Positions 53,545-62,612 of a stretch of 64,000 nt of DNA are shown piece after piece. The stretch lies in contig JAFOXR010000012.1 of NCBI GenBank assembly GCA_017391675.1, forward strand, positions 40,615-104,614, given 5' to 3'. How positions within the stretch are numbered: position 1 is the stretch's first letter; every line of letters starts with the position of its first letter. The stretch is from Muribaculaceae bacterium. Lineage in GTDB: Bacteria > Bacteroidota > Bacteroidia > Bacteroidales > Muribaculaceae. The position numbers and the translations under genes were made by a program. The notes under the pieces were generated by a model. That model was not told where the DNA came from and ran no database searches. It was given only the letters and a program-made list of their open reading frames with translations.

Positions 53545-54522
53545 ATGAAGAATGTACTTGTTACGGGTGCCGATGGCTTTATCGGATCACACCTTGTAGA
53601 ACTGCTGCTTAACGAAGGATACAATGTGCGTGCGCTTAGCGTTTACAACTCTTTCAACTATTGGGGCTGGCTTGAAGGCATGAATCACCCCAGTCTTGAA
53701 GTGGTGTGCGGCGATGTGCGCGACGCTAATTTCTGTCGCGAGATAATGAAAGGCTGCGACACCGTTCTGCACCTGGCAGCACTCATTGCAATTCCTTATA
53801 GCTATGTAGCTCCCGACAGCTATGTCGACACCAATATAAAAGGAACTCTGAACATCTGCCAGGCCGCCAAAGACCTTGGCGTGGAGCGGGTGATAGTGAC
53901 TTCTACCAGCGAAGTGTATGGCACAGCTCAATATGTGCCCATAGACGAGAAGCACCCTCGCCAGCCACAATCGCCCTACTCGGCTACAAAGATTGGCGCC
54001 GATGCCATTGCTATGAGTTTCTATAACGCATTCAATCTGCCTGTGGTCATTGCCCGTCCGTTCAACACTTACGGACCTCGCCAATCGGCACGCGCAATCA
54101 TTCCTACTATCATCACGCAGATTGCCAACGGAGTTCGTGAAATAAAAGTGGGCGACCTCACTCCTACCCGCGACTTCAACTATGTTAAGGACACTTGCCG
54201 AGGATTCCTAGCGCTGGCTAAAGCCCCAGGTATCGAAGGCGAGGAAATAAATATCGCAACCAATTCTGAAATCTCTATGGAGGATACTCTGAAGACTATT
54301 GCCCGACTAATGAATGCTGATGTGCAATGGATTCAGGACCCTGAGAGAATCCGTCCTTCAAAATCAGAAGTGTTCCGTCTTTGGGGCGACAACACCAAGA
54401 TTACCACTCTCACCGACTGGCGTCCGCAATACAGCATTGAGCAAGGTCTTGCCGAAACCATAGAGTGGTTTACAAAACAGGAAAATCTCGCTAAATACAA
54501 GGCGAATATATACAACCGATAA
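53545..54522 (+). CDS. legB: GDP-/UDP-N-acetylglucosamine 4,6-dehydratase (LegB-like)
   Basis: A 325-residue extended SDR nucleotide-sugar enzyme. The NAD motif TGADGFIGSH is at 7-16, the catalytic threonine/serine region VTSTSEVYG in the middle, and YxxxK is Y145/K149 (YSATK). Size and sequence style match LegB (Cj1319) of Campylobacter, which starts legionaminic acid synthesis by making a 4-keto-6-deoxy sugar. First of five genes on a tight plus-strand operon. An NDP-hexose 4,6-dehydratase of another pathway is the alternative. Confidence 0.85.
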   Translation: MKNVLVTGADGFIGSHLVELLLNEGYNVRALSVYNSFNYWGWLEGMNHPSLEVVCGDVRDANFCREIMKGCDTVLHLAALIAIPYSYVAPDSYVDTNIKGTLNICQAAKDLGVERVIVTSTSEVYGTAQYVPIDEKHPRQPQSPYSATKIGADAIAMSFYNAFNLPVVIARPFNTYGPRQSARAIIPTIITQIANGVREIKVGDLTPTRDFNYVKDTCRGFLALAKAPGIEGEEINIATNSEISMEDTLKTIARLMNADVQWIQDPERIRPSKSEVFRLWGDNTKITTLTDWRPQYSIEQGLAETIEWFTKQENLAKYKANIYNR

Positions 54523-54540
54523 CCGAGATAGCTTGAATCG

Positions 54541-55194
54541 ATGAACGAGAAAAAACTGATATTGATAGGCGGTGGAGGTCATTGTAAAGCAGTGATTGAT
54601 GTGGCATTGTCGGCTGACTACACTATCATGGGCATTCTTGACAATGCTCTGGAAAAGGGAAGCACCGTCCTTGGCATTCCTGTGATAGGCAGCGATGATG
54701 ACATAAAAAGCATCGTTGAGCAATACAAGGACAATATTGAGTTTGTCATATCGGTAGGACAGATAAAATCCTCGGCCGTTCGTCGCGCGCTTTCAAGCAA
54801 AGTAATTGAATCCGGAGGAGCGATAGCATCGCCAATAGTTGCAGCAACTGCACACATTGCACGCGGGGCAAAGCTTGGGCGCGGTACTGTGGTCATGCAC
54901 AACGCTATCGTCAATTCCGATGCCGCAATAGGAGAAAACTGCATTATCAACACTGGCGCTATTGTCGAGCACGACTGCAAAGTGGGAAATTTCATTCACA
55001 TCTCCACTGGCGCTATCGTTAACGGAACTGCTAGCATTGGCGACAACGCCTTCATAGGCAGTCATGCAACAATAGCCAATAACATCAGCATCGCAAGCAA
55101 TACTGTTATTGGAACAGGCGCAACAGTAATAAACGACATCTATGAGAGCGGAACCTACTGCGGTATCCCGGCAAAACCTATAAGGAACGACTGA
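54541..55194 (+). CDS. legH: Sugar O/N-acetyltransferase, LegH/PglD-like
   Basis: A 217-residue protein with an N-terminal Rossmann-like half (LIGGGGHCK at 8-16) and a C-terminal left-handed beta-helix of hexapeptide repeats. The catalytic histidine is probably H144 in IVEHDC. This is the PglD/NeuD/LegH family; in the legionaminate pathway LegH acetylates the 4-amino group of the sugar. Its last base overlaps the next start (ATGATG-type overlap), so it is coupled to the synthase gene. Confidence 0.84.
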   Translation: MNEKKLILIGGGGHCKAVIDVALSADYTIMGILDNALEKGSTVLGIPVIGSDDDIKSIVEQYKDNIEFVISVGQIKSSAVRRALSSKVIESGGAIASPIVAATAHIARGAKLGRGTVVMHNAIVNSDAAIGENCIINTGAIVEHDCKVGNFIHISTGAIVNGTASIGDNAFIGSHATIANNISIASNTVIGTGATVINDIYESGTYCGIPAKPIRND

Positions 55195-56195
55195 TGAGAC
55201 ATACTATAATCATAGCAGAAGCTGGAGTGAACCACAACGGCAACATGGATATAGCCAAGCGGCTTATTGATGCAGCTGCCGATGCTGGCGTGGATTATGT
55301 TAAGTTCCAGACATTCAAGACCGAGAATCTAGTTTCATTCAATGCTCCTACTGCCGAATATCAAAAGGCTGCCACCCAAGAAACATCACAGTATGCTATG
55401 CTCAAGCGGTTGGAACTGAACGAGCAACAGCATATTGAACTTATCGAATACTGCAACAAGAAAGGAGTGAAATTTCTCTCCACAGCATTCGACATGGACA
55501 GCATTGACTTGCTTGAATCCCTGAACCTCGACTTGTGGAAAATTCCGAGCGGAGAGATAACCAATTACCCTTATCTTGCAAGAATAGCCGCTACGGGGAA
55601 ACCAATTATCATGTCTACTGGCATGTGCGATACCAGTGACATCAATAATGCCCTTGACGCTTTGATTGAAAACGGCGCAACAAAAGAAAGCATCACCCTA
55701 TTGCATTGCAATACGCAGTACCCAACGCCCTATGAAGATGTAAACCTGTTAGCAATGAACACCATAAAGAGTGATTATGGCTTAGCAACAGGTTACAGCG
55801 ACCACACGCAAGGCATAGAAATACCCGTTGCAGCAGTAGCACTAGGCGCATGCGTAATAGAGAAGCATTTCACGCTTGACCGTAATATGGAAGGTCCCGA
55901 TCACAAAGCATCTCTTGAACCTGCCGAGCTGAAAAAAATGGTAGAAGCCATAAGGATCGTAGAGCAGGCATTAGGCTCAACTTCGAAAACAGTATCACCA
56001 AGCGAGGCTCAGAACAAGAGTATAGCGAGAAAAAGCATTGTCGCTAAACGCAACATACATAAAGGCGAAACTCTCACCGAAGATAATATTACCGTAAAGC
56101 GACCAGGCAATGGCATTTCGCCCATGAAGTGGCGCGAAGTAATAGGCACACCTGCCACTCGTGACTTCGCCCCCGACGAACCGATAGAGATGTGA
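55194..56195 (+). CDS. legI: N-acetylneuraminate/legionaminate synthase (NeuB/LegI family)
   Basis: A 333-residue synthase condensing a 2-acetamido hexose with phosphoenolpyruvate to a nine-carbon acid. The TIM-barrel part carries EAGVNHNG (about 8-15), DYVKFQTF (about 34-41), STGM and the late DHKASLEP region. The C-terminal 60 residues form a SAF (antifreeze-like) domain (KRNIHKGETL). Family is certain; LegI rather than NeuB is inferred from the LegB and LegH neighbours. The end overlaps legG by 4 bases (ATGA). Confidence 0.88.
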   Translation: MRHTIIIAEAGVNHNGNMDIAKRLIDAAADAGVDYVKFQTFKTENLVSFNAPTAEYQKAATQETSQYAMLKRLELNEQQHIELIEYCNKKGVKFLSTAFDMDSIDLLESLNLDLWKIPSGEITNYPYLARIAATGKPIIMSTGMCDTSDINNALDALIENGATKESITLLHCNTQYPTPYEDVNLLAMNTIKSDYGLATGYSDHTQGIEIPVAAVALGACVIEKHFTLDRNMEGPDHKASLEPAELKKMVEAIRIVEQALGSTSKTVSPSEAQNKSIARKSIVAKRNIHKGETLTEDNITVKRPGNGISPMKWREVIGTPATRDFAPDEPIEM

Positions 56196-57361
56196 TTATG
56201 AAACGGAAAATTTGCATAGTGACCAGTACCCGAGCTGATTGGGGTTTGCTCAGCGGCATTGCACAAGCTCTTGACAAGCGAGAAGATGTTGAGTTGCAGA
56301 TTATTGCAACCAATATGCACTTGTCGGAGAAGCACGGCAACACATGGAAGGAGATTGAACGCGACGGACTGAAGATTGACTATCGCGTAACGATGCCAGT
56401 ACAGACCGATACCGCCACCGATACCGTGGTTGCCATGAGCGAATGCATGAAAGGAATGTCACAAGCATTCTCACGCCTTCAACCCCACTTGCTGCTCATT
56501 CTTGGCGACCGGTTTGAAATGCTTGCCGTAGCTTCGGCTGCACTTATTCACCGCATACCTGTGGCACATATGCATGGAGGCGAGGTTACTCTAGGCGCAT
56601 TCGACGAGAGCATACGCCACTCCATCACAAAGATGAGTCACTTGCATTTTACCTCAACCGAGGAAGCCCGCAACCGCGTTATCCAGCTAGGCGAGAACCC
56701 CGACAATGTTTTTTGCACAGGTGCTATCGGCGTATATAACATACTGAATACTCCGCTTATGTCACGCGAGGAACTGGAACAAAGCCTCAACACATCTATT
56801 CCAGAGAATTCCATTTTCGTGACATTCCACCCTTCTACTCTTGACGAGGGAACACCTGCCGAACAATGCGCTAACCTATTGAAAGCACTTGACGAAAGAG
56901 AGGATATAAAAATACTGTTCTCCTATCCTAATAACGACACAGGAGGAGATTCTATAATCGGACTTATCGAAGATTTTGTGGCTCGCAACCCCGAACGCAG
57001 CGTGGTGTTTCCTTCGCTTGGGGCTCGCCGTTACCTCTCGGTCCTTCGCTGCATAAAAGCTGTCGTAGGCAACTCTTCAAGCGGTATTCTTGAAGTGCCT
57101 TCAATGCATATTCCTACCCTGAACATAGGCATTCGACAGAAAGGACGACAACGGGCAGAGTCGGTTATCGACTGCGGTACATCTCTTGAAGAAATACGCA
57201 ACGGGCTAAAACTTGTTCTATCGCCTGAAGTTTCTGACTTAGCCAGAAGAGTGCGCAACCCTTATGAAGGGTGCGACACACTCAACACAATAGTAAACAC
57301 TCTAGCCACACATCAGCTAGAAGGCATAATACAAAAACCTTTTCACGACATCAAGCAATGA
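56192..57361 (+). CDS. legG: Hydrolysing UDP-/GDP-sugar 2-epimerase (NeuC/LegG family)
   Basis: A 389-residue GT-B-fold epimerase that hydrolyses the nucleotide and inverts C2, supplying the hexose for the synthase. The N-terminus MKRKICIVTSTRADWGLL, HMHGGEVTLGAFDESIRHSI and the C-terminal VGNSSSGILE region are typical of NeuC/LegG. The start could be the ATG at 56192, which overlaps the LegI gene by 4 bases, or the next ATG at 56198. In the legionaminate route it acts on GDP- or UDP-N,N'-diacetylbacillosamine. Confidence 0.87.
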   Translation: MIMKRKICIVTSTRADWGLLSGIAQALDKREDVELQIIATNMHLSEKHGNTWKEIERDGLKIDYRVTMPVQTDTATDTVVAMSECMKGMSQAFSRLQPHLLLILGDRFEMLAVASAALIHRIPVAHMHGGEVTLGAFDESIRHSITKMSHLHFTSTEEARNRVIQLGENPDNVFCTGAIGVYNILNTPLMSREELEQSLNTSIPENSIFVTFHPSTLDEGTPAEQCANLLKALDEREDIKILFSYPNNDTGGDSIIGLIEDFVARNPERSVVFPSLGARRYLSVLRCIKAVVGNSSSGILEVPSMHIPTLNIGIRQKGRQRAESVIDCGTSLEEIRNGLKLVLSPEVSDLARRVRNPYEGCDTLNTIVNTLATHQLEGIIQKPFHDIKQ

Positions 57362-58044
57362 AGACTCTATATGTAATCCCTGCTCGCGGCGGCAGTAAGG
57401 GCATTCCGGGGAAGAACATCAAGCCTCTGGCTGGAAAGCCTCTTATAAGCTACACGATAGATGTGGCGCGCGAACTGGCTCCCGATTGCGATATCTGCGT
57501 AACGACCGACGATGCCGATATTATTTCCGCCGTTGAAGCCATGAACTTAAAAGTCCCTTTTGTGCGGCCTGCCGAACTGGCAACCGATCATAGCGGCACT
57601 TACGAGGTTCTTATTCATGCTTTGGATTTCTACGAATCACAAGGCATTCATTACGACACACTGGTGCTACTCCAACCCACTTCACCGCTACGCACAGCCG
57701 ATGATGTTCGCAGTTGCCTGCAGCTCTACACGCCCGAGATAGACATGGTAGTGAGCGTGATGCAAGCTGCTACCAATCCCTACTACAACGCCTTCGAAAC
57801 CGATGAAAACGGATTTCTTCACATATCAAAAGGCGACGGCAAGTACACACGCAGGCAAGATGCGCCTAAAGTGTGGGAATACAATGGTGCCGTATATGTG
57901 ATAAACACCGCATCTCTACGCAAGATGAAACTGGGCGAATTCACTCGGCGCAAAATGTACGAAATGAGCCGGGAACGCTCCATCGACCTGGACACCCCTA
58001 CCGACTGGCTCATCGCCGAAACACTGATCAGGAATAATCTATAA
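57358..58044 (+). CDS. legF: CMP-nonulosonate cytidylyltransferase (NeuA/LegF family)
   Basis: A 228-residue nucleotidyltransferase that activates the nine-carbon acid as CMP-sugar. The CTP loop IPARGGSKGIPGKN is at 7-20, and LQPTSPLRTADDV is the second conserved block. The frame is open further upstream, but the ATG at 57358 overlaps the epimerase stop by 4 bases (ATGA) and gives the normal N-terminus. Last gene of the operon. Confidence 0.88.
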   Translation: MKTLYVIPARGGSKGIPGKNIKPLAGKPLISYTIDVARELAPDCDICVTTDDADIISAVEAMNLKVPFVRPAELATDHSGTYEVLIHALDFYESQGIHYDTLVLLQPTSPLRTADDVRSCLQLYTPEIDMVVSVMQAATNPYYNAFETDENGFLHISKGDGKYTRRQDAPKVWEYNGAVYVINTASLRKMKLGEFTRRKMYEMSRERSIDLDTPTDWLIAETLIRNNL

Positions 58045-58052
58045 AAAATTGC

Positions 58053-58081
58053 GAGCGGCATGCCATCTCGGCAGACCGCTC
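58053..58081 (+). terminator. Probable terminator of the legionaminate operon
   Basis: GAGCGG (58053-58058) pairs with CCGCTC (58076-58081) and TGCC with GGCA inside. The T tail is weak. Confidence 0.5.
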
Positions 58082-58133
58082 ACTTGGTTTATAGGGAATT
58101 GTTTTTAATTATTGTGTATTACTAATTGCTGTA

Positions 58134-58865
58134 TTATTGTTCTTCATCTAGATTTATCGCCTTTATAGTACCTAGCTGGAACGACTTAGTTTCGCTAGGC
58201 GTACCTCTATAATAAACCTTGCCGGTTCCGCTTCCCCTTATTGAAAGTTTACCGCCCTCAACTCGGCAATATACTTTACCCGTTCCCAAAATGCGGCAAT
58301 TCACATCTTTTGCCACAAGATTTTCGGTATTGATTGTACCCTTGCCGGTATTCTTGATATTAAGTGAGGTACATTTTCCTGCCACTGTGATGTCGCCTTT
58401 TCCTGTAAGAATCTCCACATTTACACTTGTAGCCTCAACATTGTCCACAATCACCTTTCCGTTGTCTATCAACTTGAAATTCACCTGTGGAGCTGGAGCT
58501 ACACTTCTTATGTGTAATGTGCTGTCGCCCTGGTTGTCGGCACTCTGCAAGAAAGCCGAATACAGCACGATTGTAGGAATATTATCGGTAAACACGCTAT
58601 CAGTTCCCACCGAAATCGACAATTTGCCTTTCTTATTGTTTTCAAAGATTATCTGGTTGGCCATGTCGGGGTGTGCGTAGAACACCGCTCGTCCAGTAGA
58701 ATCGGCATTACAATGATATTCCACATTCACATCGTCAACCACAAGCAGATGCGTGAAGTCTCCGACATTGATGTCAAATTTCTGCACCTCTTGAGCCGCA
58801 ATAGAGCATACCCCTGCCAGTGCCAGCAGCACACATAATAACCTAGTCTTTTTTTCCATAATCAC
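58134..58865 (-). CDS. Head GIN domain protein (DUF2807-like), exported
   Basis: A 243-residue protein with a signal peptide (about 1-24) and a right-handed beta-helix-like repetitive C-terminal half (VNVEILTGKGDI, NIKNTGKGTI, GTGKVY recurring). This is the putative auto-transporter adhesin head GIN domain, common in Bacteroidetes and of unknown role. It begins 4 bases after the dusB stop, so it is co-transcribed with it. Confidence 0.82.
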   Translation of the reverse strand: MIMEKKTRLLCVLLALAGVCSIAAQEVQKFDINVGDFTHLLVVDDVNVEYHCNADSTGRAVFYAHPDMANQIIFENNKKGKLSISVGTDSVFTDNIPTIVLYSAFLQSADNQGDSTLHIRSVAPAPQVNFKLIDNGKVIVDNVEATSVNVEILTGKGDITVAGKCTSLNIKNTGKGTINTENLVAKDVNCRILGTGKVYCRVEGGKLSIRGSGTGKVYYRGTPSETKSFQLGTIKAINLDEEQ

Positions 58866-58869
58866 TTTT

Positions 58870-59850
58870 CTAAAAAATCTTTTCTTCTATAAATGTAAGT
58901 ATTTCATCTAGTTCGGTATAAGTTGAAGCCTTCAGCATAGCAATGCGTGTTTCTCTGAAATTGGGTATACCCTTAAACAGCGGCGTAGCTGCCAGGTGTC
59001 TGCGTATATGCAGTATACCTCTATATTCATCAATACGGTCAATGCTCTCGCGTATCTGTCGGCGCAACAATGCCATCTTTTCTCTTGCTGGGATTGGCTC
59101 TATGAGCGTTCCGTGCTGCAAGAAGTGCTTCATCTCGCGGAATATCCATGGAGCTCCTATCGAGGCACGGCCTACCATAATTCCGTCTACGCCATAGCGG
59201 TCGTAATATTCCGCCAGTTTTTCGGGCGTAGTGATGTCGCCATTGCCTATCACCGGAATCTTCATGCGCTGATTATTCTTCACCTCGCCTATAAGCGTCC
59301 AATCGGCCTCTCCAGTATACATCTGGCTACGCGTGCGACCATGAATCGTTAGCGCCTGTATTCCGCAATCCTGCAACTGTTCGGCCAGTTCTACTATAAT
59401 CTTGCTGTTACAGTCCCAGCCCAAACGAGTTTTCACCGTTACCGGAATCTTCACTGCATCAACCACTGCGCGTGTGATTTCCAGCAGCAATGGAATATTA
59501 CGCAGCATTCCCGAACCGGCTCCCTTTGAAGCCACCTTCTTCACCGGACAACCGAAATTGATGTCCAGCACATCGGGGCCAGCGGCTTCGGCTATGCGTG
59601 CAGCTTCCACCATAGGAGCCACCTCCTTGCCATATATCTGTATGGCTGCAGGGCGTTCGGCTTCATTGATTGAGAGTTTGCGTGTCGTGGCATTAATGTT
59701 TCTTATAAGTGCATCGGCACTCACAAATTCAGTATATACCATGTCAGCACCCTGTTCCTTACAAATAAGACGGAACGAAGGGTCAGTCACATCTTCCATA
59801 GGCGCAAGAAGCACCGGTTTTTCTCCCAAATCAATATTCCCTATACGCAT
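58870..59850 (-). CDS. dusB: tRNA-dihydrouridine synthase (DusB type)
   Basis: A 326-residue FMN enzyme reducing uridines in tRNA D loops. The N-terminus VLLAPMEDVTDPSFR, the catalytic Cys C101 in NFGCPVKK, and IHGRTRSQMYTGEADW are characteristic of DusB. The small C-terminal helical domain is present. Own TAACTTTG promoter; followed by the GIN-domain gene. Confidence 0.94.
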   Translation of the reverse strand: MRIGNIDLGEKPVLLAPMEDVTDPSFRLICKEQGADMVYTEFVSADALIRNINATTRKLSINEAERPAAIQIYGKEVAPMVEAARIAEAAGPDVLDINFGCPVKKVASKGAGSGMLRNIPLLLEITRAVVDAVKIPVTVKTRLGWDCNSKIIVELAEQLQDCGIQALTIHGRTRSQMYTGEADWTLIGEVKNNQRMKIPVIGNGDITTPEKLAEYYDRYGVDGIMVGRASIGAPWIFREMKHFLQHGTLIEPIPAREKMALLRRQIRESIDRIDEYRGILHIRRHLAATPLFKGIPNFRETRIAMLKASTYTELDEILTFIEEKIF

Positions 59851-59873
59851 AACCTTGTTGCTAAATTCGTCTA

Positions 59874-59881
59874 CAAAGTTA
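59874..59881 (-). promoter_or_regulatory. -7 box for dusB
   Basis: Minus-strand TAACTTTG (TAnnTTTG), 24 bases before the start. Confidence 0.62.
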
Positions 59882-59922
59882 ATAAACTCTTCCGTTTCTT
59901 TAAACTTGAATAGAATTTTACA

Positions 59923-60246
59923 CTAAAATCCGAGATTTTTGGAACATCTTATCAATTGTACAACAATATCAACAGGACACAAGTTCTGCCCAGTACCTCC
60001 AGTCAATAAATTTCCATAATTTGAAGCGGCACAACAGAAAGCATAAGCTAGTAAAGAAATAATGAACAAGATGCCGTTGTTTATGTATCTGCTTAGTATC
60101 GTAATTGCGCACACTCCAATTATAGAAGCCATTATATACCATGACACAGGAAATGTACTTGAAAAAAGAAAATACTTAAGAATCTGCAGAGCTATGGATA
60201 TAACATCTCCTTCATACCAGCCTCTATATATTACCGTAAATGGCAA
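59923..60246 (-). CDS. Small hydrophobic membrane protein, function unknown
   Basis: A 107-residue protein with about three hydrophobic segments (roughly 16-33, 34-52 and 58-78) and a C-terminal part that is less hydrophobic. I do not recognise the family. A TAATTTTG promoter 34 bases upstream on the same strand supports it as a real gene. It sits alone in a 585-base gap between dusB and a HAD phosphatase gene, and its composition is more AT-rich than its neighbours, as for a recently acquired or fast-evolving gene. Confidence 0.5.
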   Translation of the reverse strand: MPFTVIYRGWYEGDVISIALQILKYFLFSSTFPVSWYIMASIIGVCAITILSRYINNGILFIISLLAYAFCCAASNYGNLLTGGTGQNLCPVDIVVQLIRCSKNLGF

Positions 60247-60279
60247 TAAGACAATAAATCTTCTTAATCTTATGATTCA

Positions 60280-60287
60280 CAAAATTA
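60280..60287 (-). promoter_or_regulatory. -7 box for the small membrane protein gene
   Basis: Minus-strand TAATTTTG (TAnnTTTG). Confidence 0.5.
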
Positions 60288-60367
60288 ATGTTTTTTTCTT
60301 AATGCAATTTCTTTTCATATAATAAATCAAATTACGCATGACTTTTGTCTATGATATTTTTTTCAAG

Positions 60368-60375
60368 TACTTTTG
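60368..60375 (+). promoter_or_regulatory. -7 box for the HAD phosphatase gene
   Basis: TACTTTTG (TAnnTTTG). The transcript would start near 60382, so either in-frame ATG (60402 or 60438) could be used. Confidence 0.6.
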
Positions 60376-60437
60376 CAAGCATATAAATGAACCTGGCATG
60401 AATGGTAATGCTTCGTTCGGTATATTCTATCACTTGT

Positions 60438-61223
60438 ATGGTAAAAGCGGTTTTTTTTGACATCGACGGGACACTTGTCTCTTTCAACACTCACAAGATT
60501 CCTCAGTCCACACTGAACGCTATCGGCCTGCTCAGGGATAAAGGCATCAAGGTATTCATAGCCACAGGTCGATCTTGGCGACAAATGCAGGAGCTGAAGG
60601 ATTTCCCTGCATTCGACGGATACATCACTCTCAATGGCAGCTGCTGCATAACCGATGCGCATGAAATCATCTACAGCAACTGCATTCCAGAAGAGGACCT
60701 GTCGCGCCTTGCCGAGTTTCACAAGAACACACAGTTCCCCATTGAATTCGTTTATGCCGAACACGAAACAATGACCGAATGCACACCTACGGTCGCTGCA
60801 GCATGGGCAAGAGTGGACATGCCAGTTCCGCCCATTGTCCCCATACAGGAATGCAGCACTGAAGGTGTTTACCAACTGGGTATTTTCCTCAATCGCGAAA
60901 AGGAAGCCGAATACGATATCACCCGGAACATCATGCCGAACTGCGAGTCCATGCGGTGGAGTCCCGACTTCTTCGACATCATTCCTAAAGGCAGCCGAAA
61001 GAGCCTAGGCATCGACAAGATCATTGCCCATTACGGTATTCATCTAGAAGAAACCATGGCATTCGGCGACGGCGGCAACGATATAGACATGATTACCCAC
61101 GCAGGTATCGGCGTAGCTATGGGCAATGCTGGCGACGAAGTAAAAGCCGCAGCCGACCATGTCACCACTTCGGTTGACGAATACGGCATATTCAACGCAC
61201 TCGCCCACTTCGGCATCATATAA
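60438..61223 (+). CDS. Cof-type HAD-superfamily phosphatase
   Basis: A 261-residue hydrolase. The nucleophile motif FFDIDGTL (residues 6-13) has catalytic D8 and D10, and a C-terminal FGDGGNDIDM holds the Mg2+ ligands. The cap is of the Cof (C2b) type between the halves. Such enzymes dephosphorylate sugar phosphates or cofactors in the cytosol; substrate unknown. The first in-frame ATG (60402) would add 12 residues; I prefer the second, which gives the common N-terminus. Confidence 0.9.
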   Translation: MVKAVFFDIDGTLVSFNTHKIPQSTLNAIGLLRDKGIKVFIATGRSWRQMQELKDFPAFDGYITLNGSCCITDAHEIIYSNCIPEEDLSRLAEFHKNTQFPIEFVYAEHETMTECTPTVAAAWARVDMPVPPIVPIQECSTEGVYQLGIFLNREKEAEYDITRNIMPNCESMRWSPDFFDIIPKGSRKSLGIDKIIAHYGIHLEETMAFGDGGNDIDMITHAGIGVAMGNAGDEVKAAADHVTTSVDEYGIFNALAHFGII

Positions 61224-61240
61224 ACTCATCGGCAAAGCAA

Positions 61241-62536
61241 TTGAACAAGTCTATAATACATATTGCACTCCCCGCCATTGTGGCAAATATAACAGTCCCG
61301 CTACTGGGACTTATCGACACCGGTATATCGGGGCATCTGGGCAAAACCGAGTACATCGGTGCCATTTCGGTTGGGACCATGATGTTCAACATCATATACT
61401 GGAACTTCGGATTCCTGCGCATGGGCACATCGGGCATCACGGCACAAGCATTCGGAGCAGCCAACTTCACTCAAGCTGCAACCACACTCGTGAGAGCAGT
61501 ATCGCTCGCACTGCTCATCGCACTGGCCATAATAGTGCTGCAATTCCCGCTGCAATGGATTGCGCTGGAAGTGATATCACCCTCGCCCGAAGTACTCTCA
61601 TTGGCACAACGCTATTTCTACATTTGCGTGTGGAACGCACCCGCCATTCTTGCCACCATGGCCATTCACGGCTGGTTCCTGGGAATGCAGGATTCCACTC
61701 GCCCAATGTATATATCCATAGCGGTGAATATCGCCAATATCATCATAAGCCTCACCACAGTCTTCGTTCTTGACATGGGGTTCATAGGCATCGCCATAGG
61801 CACCGTACTGGCTTCCTACATAGGTCTGGCGCTTGGATTGTATTTCATCTTCACACGACACAAGGTTATTCTTAGAGGCATAAATCCCCGTGAAGCCTTG
61901 CGGTTTAGCGATATGCGGCAGTTCTTCAATGTAAACAGGGATATCTTCGTGCGTAGCCTATGCCTCATGCTAGTGACCCTGTTCTTCACGGCCCAGGGAG
62001 CTAGAGATGGTGATGTGACACTTGCTGCCAACACCATAATAATGCAGCTTTTCATTCTATTCTCCTATTTCATGGACGGATTTGCCTTCGCTGGAGAAGC
62101 TCTAGTAGGAAAGTTTACCGGAGCAGGCGATGACACCAACCGCGCCAGGTGCATAAAGGCGCTTTTCGTGTGGGGAGCCGTCATCGCTCTTTGCTTCACA
62201 GCAGTATATGCAACAGGATTGAACCGAATTTTCACTATCCTCACCAACGACAGCGAGGTTATCACCTATGCAATGGACTTCTACCTGTGGAGCGTAGCAA
62301 TACCCTTTGCAAGCGTAGCGGCATTTGTGTGGGACGGCATCTATATCGGGCTCACTGCCACTCGAGGCATGCTCATCTCCATTGCTACAGCATCGGTTTC
62401 CTATTTTCTGGTATTCTTCCTTTTACCCGAAGACTTAGGAAACCACAAACTATGGTGCGCATTCATCACCTATCTAGCAATGCGAGGCATCACCCAAACC
62501 ATTCTATACCCCAGCATCACCAGCAACAACACCTGA
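61241..62536 (+). CDS. MATE family efflux transporter
   Basis: A 431-residue MATE transporter of the DinF-like branch with about twelve helices, expelling cations or drugs with H+ or Na+. The N-terminus HIALPAIVANITVPLLGLIDT is typical. I see no ATG in the right place: the frame starts at TTG (61241), 17 bases after the HAD gene stop, so a TTG start is inferred. Length matches the family when started there. Confidence 0.88.
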   Translation: MNKSIIHIALPAIVANITVPLLGLIDTGISGHLGKTEYIGAISVGTMMFNIIYWNFGFLRMGTSGITAQAFGAANFTQAATTLVRAVSLALLIALAIIVLQFPLQWIALEVISPSPEVLSLAQRYFYICVWNAPAILATMAIHGWFLGMQDSTRPMYISIAVNIANIIISLTTVFVLDMGFIGIAIGTVLASYIGLALGLYFIFTRHKVILRGINPREALRFSDMRQFFNVNRDIFVRSLCLMLVTLFFTAQGARDGDVTLAANTIIMQLFILFSYFMDGFAFAGEALVGKFTGAGDDTNRARCIKALFVWGAVIALCFTAVYATGLNRIFTILTNDSEVITYAMDFYLWSVAIPFASVAAFVWDGIYIGLTATRGMLISIATASVSYFLVFFLLPEDLGNHKLWCAFITYLAMRGITQTILYPSITSNNT

Positions 62537-62598
62537 TTGTTACGAATCCTTCGCTCAAAACATCGTAAAATAGTTGCAGTTTTTTGTTAGAAAAGTTC

Positions 62599-62606
62599 TA
62601 TCTTTG
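62599..62606 (+). promoter_or_regulatory. -7 box abutting the purN start
   Basis: TATCTTTG ends 6 bases before the ATG at 62613. The RNA should start within a few bases of the start codon, making purN nearly leaderless, and excludes the in-frame ATG at 62574. Confidence 0.65.
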
Positions 62607-62612
62607 CAATCT

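Noticed and set aside
53545..58044. Ordinary sialic acid (Neu5Ac) operon
   Set aside because: NeuC, NeuB and NeuA alone would be enough for Neu5Ac; the dehydratase and hexapeptide acetyltransferase point to legionaminic or a similar acid, though Neu5Ac cannot be fully excluded.
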